Below the pieces are notes generated by a model, which made no database searches, was not told the DNA's origin, and was given only the letters and a program-made list of their open reading frames with translations. From UBA6168 sp964573725 (GTDB lineage Bacteria; Bacteroidota; Bacteroidia; Chitinophagales; Saprospiraceae), in the NCBI GenBank assembly GCA_964573725.1, contig CAZNLJ010000051.1, positions 1-31,443 on the forward strand: a stretch of 31,443 nucleotides of DNA. The letters are read 5' to 3'. A program made the translations under genes and the position numbers. Positions 8,504-14,962 of this stretch are shown in pieces (positions within the stretch are counted from its first letter, which is position 1; every line of letters begins with the position of its first letter).

Positions 8504-9535
8504 ATGTTTAGATTCGAGCATCCCGACCATATGTATGCACTGGCAGTCCTGCCCTTTTTCCTGCTGTTGTTCGGGTGGTGGTGGCGATGGAGGCGGAAGG
8601 CGCAGGCCAGGATGGGAGATACGGCCCTGGTATCCTCGTTGATGCCGGATGCGGCACCGTATCGACCCGCTTTCAAATTCCTGTTGTTCCTGTTGGCGGT
8701 GGCAAGCCTGGTGGTCGCTTGGGCCAACCCGCAGTGGGGGACCCGCCGGGAGCGCGTGGAACGGAAAGGGGTGGATGTCTTCATCGCGTTGGATATCTCC
8801 ACCAGTATGTACGCCACGGATGTGGCCCCGAACCGGATGGAACGGGGCAAGGCCTTCGCCGCCCGGTTGGTGGATGCCTTGCAGGGGGAACGGGTCGGCC
8901 TGATCCTGTTCGCCGGCAATGCCTACCTGCAGTCTCCGCTGACGGATGATTATGCCGTCATCCGATTGTTCCTGCAGAACGCCGGCCCGGAGTTGGCCGG
9001 AACACAGGGTACTTCGATCGCGAAGGCGCTGGATGCCGCCCGCCTGTATTTCCCGGAAGAAGACGTGTCCCACAAGGCGGTGGTACTCATAACAGACAGC
9101 GAGGACCACGACCGCGAAGCCCTGGAGGATGCCCGCCGGCAATCGGTGGAGCGGGGTGCCTTCCTCTTCACCGTCGGGGTAGGTACGGCGGAGGGCGGCC
9201 TGATCCCGGTCATGGAAAGGGGACGGAAGGATTACAAACGCGACGAGCAAGGGGAGCTTGTCCGGTCGCGGTTGGACGAATCGGTTTTACGCGAGCTCGC
9301 CCAAGCCGGCGGGGGGGCCTACTTCCCGGCCACGGATGCGGAAACCGTCGTGGAGGCCTTGAAAACGCGGATCGAGCAGCTGGAGAAAAAGACTTACGAA
9401 TCCCGGTCCTTCACCGATTACGAAAGCTACTTCCCTTACTTCATCGCCTTGGCATTGCTGCTGACCGCCGTGGATTTCCTGTGGCCCAACCGGCGAGGGA
9501 CCTGGTGGCGGAACAGGGATTTTTTTGGCGCATGA
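8504..9535 (+). CDS. VWA-domain membrane protein, BatB-like
   Basis: A 343-residue protein of the Bacteroidota aerotolerance (Bat) type. Two N-terminal membrane segments (about residues 9-25 and 58-75) precede a von Willebrand A domain. Its metal-ion site is DISTS at 97-101, followed by MYATDVAPNRMERGK, the conserved sequence after the site. The later MIDAS elements are GTQGTSIAKAL and LITDSEDHD. A final membrane helix near 312-330 anchors the C-terminus. The start at 8504 follows a stretch without coding character. In other Bacteroidota batB sits in an operon with batA, the TPR gene batC and batD; none of these is next to it here. The function of Bat proteins is uncertain, with envelope maintenance and stress tolerance suggested. 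Confidence 0.85.
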   Translation: MFRFEHPDHMYALAVLPFFLLLFGWWWRWRRKAQARMGDTALVSSLMPDAAPYRPAFKFLLFLLAVASLVVAWANPQWGTRRERVERKGVDVFIALDISTSMYATDVAPNRMERGKAFAARLVDALQGERVGLILFAGNAYLQSPLTDDYAVIRLFLQNAGPELAGTQGTSIAKALDAARLYFPEEDVSHKAVVLITDSEDHDREALEDARRQSVERGAFLFTVGVGTAEGGLIPVMERGRKDYKRDEQGELVRSRLDESVLRELAQAGGGAYFPATDAETVVEALKTRIEQLEKKTYESRSFTDYESYFPYFIALALLLTAVDFLWPNRRGTWWRNRDFFGA

Positions 9536-9539
9536 AAAA

Positions 9540-9582
9540 CCCGAACGCTGCCTCCGAGGCGTGAAAATTTCAATTATTTTAC
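9540..9582 (+). terminator. possible terminator after the VWA gene
   Basis: CGC-T-GCCT pairs with AGGCGTG around a CCG loop, and AAAATTTCAATTATTTT follows. It lies just downstream of the stop at 9535 and upstream of the promoter at 9602. The stem is short, so efficiency is uncertain. Confidence 0.35.
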
Positions 9583-9601
9583 AAAAACGGAAAAACAACC
9601 C

Positions 9602-9632
9602 TTGACAAACGCTTCCATTACCTATAAATTTG
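9602..9632 (+). promoter_or_regulatory. Bacteroidota-type promoter for the RsbW-like gene and ybeY
   Basis: A -33 TTG (9602-9604) is separated by 20 bases from TAAATTTG (9625-9632), an exact match to the TAnnTTTG -7 consensus described for Bacteroides. Transcription should begin near 9638. That leaves a leader of about 165 bases before the ATG at 9803. Confidence 0.65.
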
Positions 9633-9728
9633 GAGCCTGTTCTTGACATATCCACATCCGACAAGCATTACGAACTCCCGAACCAGCCGATTGCCCCAGG
9701 TGTACATCCCATGAGCAAATCCGAAGCC

Positions 9729-9787
9729 GACGTTCTTGAACGTCCTTTCATTCAGGCTTTTACAAAAAAGGTTTCCCTTATTTGTAA
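9729..9787 (+). promoter_or_regulatory. two stem-loops in the leader of the RsbW-like gene
   Basis: GACGTTC (9729-9735) and GAACGTC (9738-9744) form a perfect 7-base palindrome around TT. Further on, TTACAAA (9760-9766) pairs with TTTGTAA (9781-9787). The second hairpin ends a few bases before the Shine-Dalgarno-like GGAGGA (9793-9798). Both could influence expression of the gene at 9803, as an operator or as leader RNA. Confidence 0.4.
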
Positions 9788-9802
9788 TCAACGGAGGATA
9801 AT

Positions 9803-10189
9803 ATGCTCAAACTTACATCCGATCCAGGAAACGTCTCCAAGGTGCAACCGTTCGTAGAGCATTTGGTTTCCAGGTACAATCTAAGCCCAGACAAGCAATG
9901 TGACATCCTGATCAGCCTGACGGAGGCGGTGACGAATGCCATTGTGCACGGGAACTGCGAGCAGCAGGAAAAGACCGTCGAAGTGATCTCCCGCAAGGAG
10001 CGCAACCGCTTGGCGGTACGGGTCACCGACGAGGGCAAGGGTTTCGATTTCGACAGCCTTCCCGACCCGACCGCTCCGGAGAACCTCTGCAAATGTGGGG
10101 GGCGTGGGGTTTTCCTGATGCGCCAGTTGTCCGACAAGATCCGTTTCTTCAACAACGGCAGCACGGTGGAAATGATCTTCATGCTTTGA
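9803..10189 (+). CDS. RsbW-type ATP-binding protein (anti-sigma factor/serine kinase-like)
   Basis: A 128-residue single-domain GHKL ATPase of the HATPase_c_2 type. The N-box is LTEAVTNAIVHGN (Glu41, Asn45), the G1 box is DEGKGFD (from Asp76), and the G2 region is GGRGVFLM (99-106). By family it binds ATP and acts as an anti-sigma factor or serine kinase in partner-switching. No sigma factor or STAS antagonist gene is adjacent, so its partner is unknown. An unusually good Shine-Dalgarno sequence for this phylum (GGAGGATAAT) supports the start. ybeY follows 34 bases after the stop, so the two are probably co-transcribed from the promoter at 9602. Confidence 0.88.
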   Translation: MLKLTSDPGNVSKVQPFVEHLVSRYNLSPDKQCDILISLTEAVTNAIVHGNCEQQEKTVEVISRKERNRLAVRVTDEGKGFDFDSLPDPTAPENLCKCGGRGVFLMRQLSDKIRFFNNGSTVEMIFML

Positions 10190-10223
10190 AAGGACCGTAA
10201 AACTGTCCAAGCGCCTCCCATCC

Positions 10224-10685
10224 ATGCAGGAATTCCCTGTTCTCCCCCCTTCGGAACCCGCCGGTATTTCCTTCCATTCGGAGGATGTGGACTTCGAGCT
10301 GCCCCTGCCGGACAAGGTCTCCGACTGGTTGTCCGCCCTGGTCACACAAGAGTCCTGTGTGCTGCATGCGCTCCAATTCATCTTTTGTTCGGATACCTTC
10401 CTGTTGACGCTCAACATCGAGTACCTGCAGCACGACACCTTGACGGATATCATCACCTTTCCCTATGCCGACCCGCCCACGGTCGAAGGGGACGTATATA
10501 TCAGCATCGACCGGGTACGGGAGAACGCCGCTTCCTTCGGGACGACATTCGAGGATGAGTTGCGCAGGGTCATGGCGCACGGCGTGCTGCACCTTTGCGG
10601 CTACGGCGACAAGACCGATGCGGAGGCCCTGCGGATGCGGGGAAAGGAATCGGAGGCGCTGCGCTCCTGGACGGCCTTTTCCTGA
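10224..10685 (+). CDS. ybeY: endoribonuclease YbeY (rRNA maturation)
   Basis: A 153-residue UPF0054 protein. YbeY is a metal-dependent single-strand RNase involved in 16S rRNA 3' maturation and ribosome quality control. The core motif is HGVLHLCGYGD, with metal ligands His119 and His123. The position of the third canonical His (129) is Asp. Other family signatures are LNIEYLQHDTLTDIITF and GDVYISIDRVRENA. The N-terminal 20 residues are variable. The gene follows the RsbW-like gene closely; I recall this pairing from other Bacteroidota. Confidence 0.93.
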   Translation: MQEFPVLPPSEPAGISFHSEDVDFELPLPDKVSDWLSALVTQESCVLHALQFIFCSDTFLLTLNIEYLQHDTLTDIITFPYADPPTVEGDVYISIDRVRENAASFGTTFEDELRRVMAHGVLHLCGYGDKTDAEALRMRGKESEALRSWTAFS

Positions 10686-10741
10686 ACACGGAACGGAGCC
10701 CGCTGCGGTTTCCAGGTCCGCAAGCCGGGCCGGGTCGCTAA

Positions 10742-10784
10742 ATTCCAAGGCCGGCAGGCAGGAATGGCGCCGGCCAACTGGAAT
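10742..10784. terminator. large inverted repeat downstream of ybeY
   Basis: ATTCCA (10742-10747) pairs with TGGAAT (10779-10784). Inside it, GGCCGGC (10749-10755) pairs with GCCGGCC (10769-10775) around a 13-base loop. The AT-rich stretch after it is short, so it is a candidate terminator for the ybeY unit or a binding site upstream of the Rieske gene at 10855. Confidence 0.4.
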
Positions 10785-10854
10785 AATGCCTATCTTTCCC
10801 GAGCCGCAGGCGAGGGCAGCATCGCCTTCCACCGGAACAGACAAAAGGACACAC

Positions 10855-11970
10855 ATGGAATCCAACGCCGACGGATTGCAAGCGCAGGATTTGCGGATTG
10901 CGTCCGACATTGGGCAGGCCTACACCTTGCCCTCCCTTTTTTACAGGGACGAAGGCATTTTCGCCCAGGTGCGGGAAAAAATATGGGCGACCACCTGGCT
11001 GTACGTCGCCGATGCCACGGTGGTGGCCCGGCCGGGAGACGTCTATCCCTTCACCTTGCTGGAGGGAGTCCTGGACGAGCCCCTGGTACTGACGCGCGCC
11101 CGGGACGGGCAATTGCATTGCCTGTCGAATGTCTGTACGCACCGGGGCAAGGTGGTGGTGGAGGAAGCGGGGAACGTGCGCCAGTTGCAGTGCGGTTACC
11201 ATGGCCGTTGTTTCGACCTGGACGGCGGTTTCCGCCGGATGCCCCAGTTTGCCGGGGTTTCGGATTTTCCGACGGCGGCTGACGACCTGGCCCGGATACC
11301 GGTCCGGGAATGGATGGGGCTGATTTTCGTTTCCCTGCAACCGGCTTTCGACTGGGAAGAGGCTATCCGCCCGCTGGAGGAGCGCATCCGCTTCCTGCCG
11401 ACCGATACCCTGGTCTTTACACCGGAAGGGACGGCGGACCATGCCGTGGCGGCGAATTGGGCATTGTATTGCGACAACTACCTGGAAGGATTCCACATCC
11501 CTTTCGTTCATCCGGCCCTGAACCAGGCATTGGATTTCGGCGCATATTCCTATGAATTGTTCCCTTATGCCAGCCTGCAGACAGGCATTGCGGATGCCGA
11601 CGCGCCATGTTTCGAGCTGCCACCCGATACACCGGATGCCGGCAAGCGGGTGTATGCCTGGTATTACTGGTTGTTTCCCAATACGATGCTGAATTTCTAT
11701 CCTTGGGGATTGTCCCTGAACATCGTGGAGCCCCTGGACATTCGTCGGACGCGGGTCCGGTTCCGGACCTACCGATTCCCGGCGGTGCCATTTTCCCGGG
11801 AAGACAACCAGTTGGACCAGACCGAGTTGGAGGACGAGGCTGTTGTGGAGGGCGTACAGCGTGGAATGCAGTCGCGATATTACCGGCGCGGCCGGTTTTC
11901 CCCGTCCATGGAACAGGGGGTACACCATTTCCACCGATTGTTGTCCGAGTTCCTGCATCGGCAGCCATAG
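10855..11970 (+). CDS. Rieske non-haem iron oxygenase, alpha subunit type
   Basis: A 371-residue aromatic-ring-hydroxylating-dioxygenase-like protein. The N-terminal Rieske domain binds a 2Fe-2S cluster through Cys94-x-His96 and Cys113-x2-His116 (CTHRG ... CGYHG). The catalytic domain contains NWALYCDNYLEGFHIPFVH. Its Glu211, His214 and His219 region is the mononuclear-iron motif D-x3-E-x2-H-x4-H, with Asp207 as the electron-transfer bridge. The architecture resembles choline/carnitine monooxygenase-like enzymes. The substrate cannot be assigned. No ferredoxin or reductase gene is adjacent, so electrons must come from a partner encoded elsewhere. The chosen ATG gives a natural N-terminus (MESNADGLQ). 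Confidence 0.88.
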   Translation: MESNADGLQAQDLRIASDIGQAYTLPSLFYRDEGIFAQVREKIWATTWLYVADATVVARPGDVYPFTLLEGVLDEPLVLTRARDGQLHCLSNVCTHRGKVVVEEAGNVRQLQCGYHGRCFDLDGGFRRMPQFAGVSDFPTAADDLARIPVREWMGLIFVSLQPAFDWEEAIRPLEERIRFLPTDTLVFTPEGTADHAVAANWALYCDNYLEGFHIPFVHPALNQALDFGAYSYELFPYASLQTGIADADAPCFELPPDTPDAGKRVYAWYYWLFPNTMLNFYPWGLSLNIVEPLDIRRTRVRFRTYRFPAVPFSREDNQLDQTELEDEAVVEGVQRGMQSRYYRRGRFSPSMEQGVHHFHRLLSEFLHRQP

Positions 11971-12017
11971 GCCGGCGGTGGCGTCCTGTGTCCGGATGGT
12001 CGGCAAGCGGTGCGGAG

Positions 12018-12497
12018 ATGGAAAAAACAAGCAGGGACATGAAAAAGCCAGCAAAGGAAAAGCATTTCATCCGGCAGCCCTGGTATGAGGGCGGGCCACA
12101 GGCGATGCGCAAGTTCATCGCCGGGGCATTGAAGTATCCTGCCGATGCATTGGCGCATAAGGTGGAGGGGACGGTCTTTGTCCGGTATGACATCGACCAC
12201 CAGGGCAAGGTGGTGGATGCGAGGGTCATCACGGGGCTGGGCTACGGATGTGATGAGGAGGCAATCCGGCTGGTCATGCTGTTGCGTTTCCGGGTGGAGC
12301 CGCCGCGTGGCATGCGGGTCTTGTATCACAAGGACATCCAGGTTCGTTTCCGGTTGCCTAAACCGCCGGCTAATCCGCCGGCGCCGCTGCTGCAATACCA
12401 TTACACCACCCGTTCGAGCCCTGCCGCCCCCCCTGCCGCTTCATCCGGGGGCTACACGATCATGATACCTCCGTCGAACAAGGAATCCGGTACCTGA
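12018..12497 (+). CDS. TonB C-terminal domain protein without a membrane anchor
   Basis: A 159-residue protein. Residues about 25-115 match the TonB C-terminal fold: ALKYPADALAHKVEGTVFVRYDIDHQGKV, then a DEEAIRLVMLLRFRV segment and a last strand QVRFRLP. Typical TonB proteins begin with a membrane helix and a proline-rich linker. Here the N-terminus is short and charged (MEKTSRDMKKPAKEK), with no hydrophobic segment, and the Pro-rich part is at the C-terminus. A second ATG at 12039 would shorten it by seven residues without adding a signal peptide. It may be a truncated TonB or a cytoplasmic domain relative. The Rieske gene ends 47 bases upstream. Confidence 0.75.
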   Translation: MEKTSRDMKKPAKEKHFIRQPWYEGGPQAMRKFIAGALKYPADALAHKVEGTVFVRYDIDHQGKVVDARVITGLGYGCDEEAIRLVMLLRFRVEPPRGMRVLYHKDIQVRFRLPKPPANPPAPLLQYHYTTRSSPAAPPAASSGGYTIMIPPSNKESGT

Positions 12498-12512
12498 GCC
12501 GGGGGAGCCCTC

Positions 12513-14045
12513 TCATTCCGGCAAGTCCTTGCGCCGCATCAGGCAGCCGACCCAGGAAAATTTCTTGTCCAACACATACCCTTGCCGCAGCAGGGAGGCG
12601 GTATCGGAAGGTGGGATGTAGTAATAATCGTAATAATCGTCCGTGCGCAGGTTTTTCTGGTAGGTCAGCGGTTCAGCCAGGCCGTCGAAGGGGAGGTGTC
12701 GCACGTAATAGGATCCGGAGGGGTGGAAGAGCCAATGGACCCCCAGTCTGACCTGTTGTCCGTCGGGGACTTTGTCCCGGAGATAGCGGAGCATGTCCCT
12801 GGTTTGGGCATCGTACCCCCATTCGCTGGTATAGGCGCATTGGGCGGCCCGGCCGAAGTGGATGGTACAGAAGAGTGCGGCGGCGGCCAGCATGACTTTT
12901 CCGGCGGGGGTCCGGAGGCGGACCAGGTTAGCGGCGAGGGCGGCGGCGAGAAGGGGGATGAACAGGAGGGCGGTCCGGTTGACGAGGTATTCGTTGTCCA
13001 GCAGCCGGTGATGGACCACCGTTTCCAGGGCGACGGCGAGGGGCAGCAGCAGCAGGCCGAGGGCCGGCTGGGACCGGCGGTCCGCCGGATGGCGGATGAG
13101 GTGGCGGAGGGTCCGCCATCCGGCCGGTACCAGCAGCAGGAGGAACAGGGCGGCGAAGAATTCCACATTGTAAGAACGGAGATAGCGGACACCGTAGAGG
13201 CTGGTTTTCAACACGGAGTGCATCATGGCACCGAAGGTGGGGGCGCCGTACTCGAACTCGCCGTTCTGTTGAAGCCAGGAAATGGGTTGAAAGAGGAGCC
13301 CATACAGCAGGCCGCCGAACAGCAGGGACAAGAGGGAGCAGGACAGGAGGGAGGTGAGCCGGTCCGGTTCCCGCCGGAGGAAATCGGCCAGGACGGTAAG
13401 GGCGGCGGTACCGACGAGGGCGGCGAAGAAATACAGCTGTGTGAAACTGGACAAAACGGCGAGGAAAGCGCCGGCAAAAGCATAGGCGAGGTGTCGGACC
13501 CGGCGGGCGCACCACCATTCGGAAAGGAAATACAGGCTCATCAGGAGGAATGCGGCGGCGAGGCCGTACCCCCGGGCGAGGGAGAGGAATTCCAGCAGGA
13601 AGGGATTGGTGTTGAGCAGGACAAAAGCCGCCAGCGCGTACCCGTGGTGTCCGGTCCTGGCGACCGGTGCCAGCTTGCCGGCCAGGCGCCAGGAGAAAAG
13701 GAGGTAGATGGCATGACCCAGGAGGGCCGGCAGCCGGATGGCGAGTTCGCCGGTTCCGAACAGCCGGACGGACCCCTGCATGAGCCAGACATACAACCAA
13801 TGGAGGTTTGCGGTACCCCAGCAGTTGGGGTCCTGTCGGCAGCCGAGGATATCGTAGTGGGTCCAGATGGCAAAGGAACCACATTCATCGTGGGTCAGGG
13901 AAACCTGCGTGGCCCGGCAGGCCGTGTAGGCCAACAGGAGGAAGGGCAGCCCCCGGTACGACAGGTGCAGGAGGAGGGCAGGGGAAGGCAGGCGGTTGCG
14001 CAGGGCCGCCGCCGTCGAGGGCAGGGCATCCCGGAATCTGTGCAT
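12513..14045 (-). CDS. multi-pass membrane protein, GT-C glycosyltransferase-like
   Basis: A 510-residue integral membrane protein with about ten hydrophobic helices. After the first helix the loop LTHDECGSFAIWTHYD carries adjacent acidic residues (Asp-Glu), as in the PMT/ArnT/GT39 group, where an acidic residue in this loop is catalytic. GTGELAIRLPALL is also typical of that group. The C-terminal 110 residues form a soluble, tyrosine-rich tail (DDYYDYYYIPPSD). By family it would move a sugar from a polyprenyl-phosphate donor to an acceptor on the outer face of the inner membrane. Donor and acceptor are unknown. The only plausible start is the ATG at 14045, 44 bases after the psd stop, so it may be co-transcribed with psd. 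Confidence 0.72.
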   Translation of the reverse strand: MHRFRDALPSTAAALRNRLPSPALLLHLSYRGLPFLLLAYTACRATQVSLTHDECGSFAIWTHYDILGCRQDPNCWGTANLHWLYVWLMQGSVRLFGTGELAIRLPALLGHAIYLLFSWRLAGKLAPVARTGHHGYALAAFVLLNTNPFLLEFLSLARGYGLAAAFLLMSLYFLSEWWCARRVRHLAYAFAGAFLAVLSSFTQLYFFAALVGTAALTVLADFLRREPDRLTSLLSCSLLSLLFGGLLYGLLFQPISWLQQNGEFEYGAPTFGAMMHSVLKTSLYGVRYLRSYNVEFFAALFLLLLVPAGWRTLRHLIRHPADRRSQPALGLLLLPLAVALETVVHHRLLDNEYLVNRTALLFIPLLAAALAANLVRLRTPAGKVMLAAAALFCTIHFGRAAQCAYTSEWGYDAQTRDMLRYLRDKVPDGQQVRLGVHWLFHPSGSYYVRHLPFDGLAEPLTYQKNLRTDDYYDYYYIPPSDTASLLRQGYVLDKKFSWVGCLMRRKDLPE

Positions 14046-14089
14046 AGGGAGACAATGAGCGCCGGCGTTCCGGTGCCGGACCGGCAGGA

Positions 14090-14737
14090 TTACAATCGGG
14101 CGATGATGGTCTTGTTGCCCTTGACCTTTTGGCCGACCGACACGGCGACGGCGGCATCCAGGGGAAGGAACAAGTCCACCCGGGAACCGAATTTGATGAA
14201 GCCCAGTTCCCCGCCTTGCCGGACCGCCTCCCCTTCCTGGCAATAGTTGACGATCCTCTTGGCCAGGGCACCGGCGATTTGACGGAGGAGGACTTCCTCC
14301 TCCCCGTTGTCGATGACGACGGTGGTCCGTTCGTTTTCCTGGGAAGATTTGGGGTGCCAGGCGACCAGGTATTTGCCGGGATGATACCGGAAATAATTGA
14401 CCGTGCCGCTGATGGGGGACCGGTTGACATGGACGTTCGTCGGGGACATGAAGATGGACACCTGCAGGCGTTTGTCCTGGAAATATTCCGATTCGACGGT
14501 TTCCTCCACGACCACGACCTTGCCGTCGGCGGGAGCGTAGACGATGTTGTCATCGGCCACCAGGATTTCCCGTCGTGGGTTCCGGAAGAATTGGAGGACC
14601 GCCAGGAAGATGATCAGGGAGACGGCTCCGCTGAGATTCAGCCATTCCGGCCCTGTCAGGTTGACGACCAGGTTGAGGGCCAGCAAGGCCAGGGCGAGGT
14701 AGGCCAATATCTTATGTCCTTCTTTATGGATGGTCAT
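14090..14737 (-). CDS. psd: phosphatidylserine decarboxylase family protein
   Basis: A 215-residue proenzyme of the short decarboxylase class. It converts phosphatidylserine to phosphatidylethanolamine at the inner membrane. Two hydrophobic stretches (about 10-28 and 36-50) anchor the N-terminus. Conserved features are the FFRNPRR segment, YAPADGKV, FMSPTNVHVNRSP and the processing site KFGSRVDLFLP. The chain should cleave before Ser185, which becomes the pyruvoyl group. The FGSR form replaces the LGST of the long enterobacterial class but is normal for short enzymes. No phosphatidylserine synthase gene is adjacent. The GT-C gene follows. Confidence 0.92.
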   Translation of the reverse strand: MTIHKEGHKILAYLALALLALNLVVNLTGPEWLNLSGAVSLIIFLAVLQFFRNPRREILVADDNIVYAPADGKVVVVEETVESEYFQDKRLQVSIFMSPTNVHVNRSPISGTVNYFRYHPGKYLVAWHPKSSQENERTTVVIDNGEEEVLLRQIAGALAKRIVNYCQEGEAVRQGGELGFIKFGSRVDLFLPLDAAVAVSVGQKVKGNKTIIARL

Positions 14738-14909
14738 GCAGATGGTCTTGTAGGTATACGAATTTTATTGTCCAAAAGTTTCCGTCCGCACCGGATGAAA
14801 GGGCTTGGCCGGGATGCGAGGGTCGGGGTATGTCCGGTGCAGCGATGATTCCCTTCCGACCGATGGGTTCGGATGAGGATGGGTGGCGGAATTAGCGCGC
14901 TGCGGGGTG

Positions 14910-14937
14910 CAAAAATAAACACAACCTAAATAAAACC
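14910..14937 (-). promoter_or_regulatory. possible promoter for psd
   Basis: On the minus strand TATTTTTG (14917 down to 14910) matches the TAnnTTTG -7 consensus. About 18 bases upstream is only a TTTT run in place of TTTG. The leader would be about 165 bases. It lies in the AT-rich gap between the divergent psd and the gene at 14963. Confidence 0.35.
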
Positions 14938-14962
14938 GTATTTTTTTTAGGCGGGCCAAAAT

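Noticed and set aside
5497..8919. 1140-residue minus-strand frame
   Set aside because: Only the part from 7248 downwards is protein-like; the rest lies opposite the SDR and VWA genes and is a GC-driven shadow.
12582..14246. 554-residue plus-strand frame opposite the GT-C gene
   Set aside because: It is Gly/Glu/Gln-rich with no domain character, while the antisense frame has clear membrane helices and motifs.
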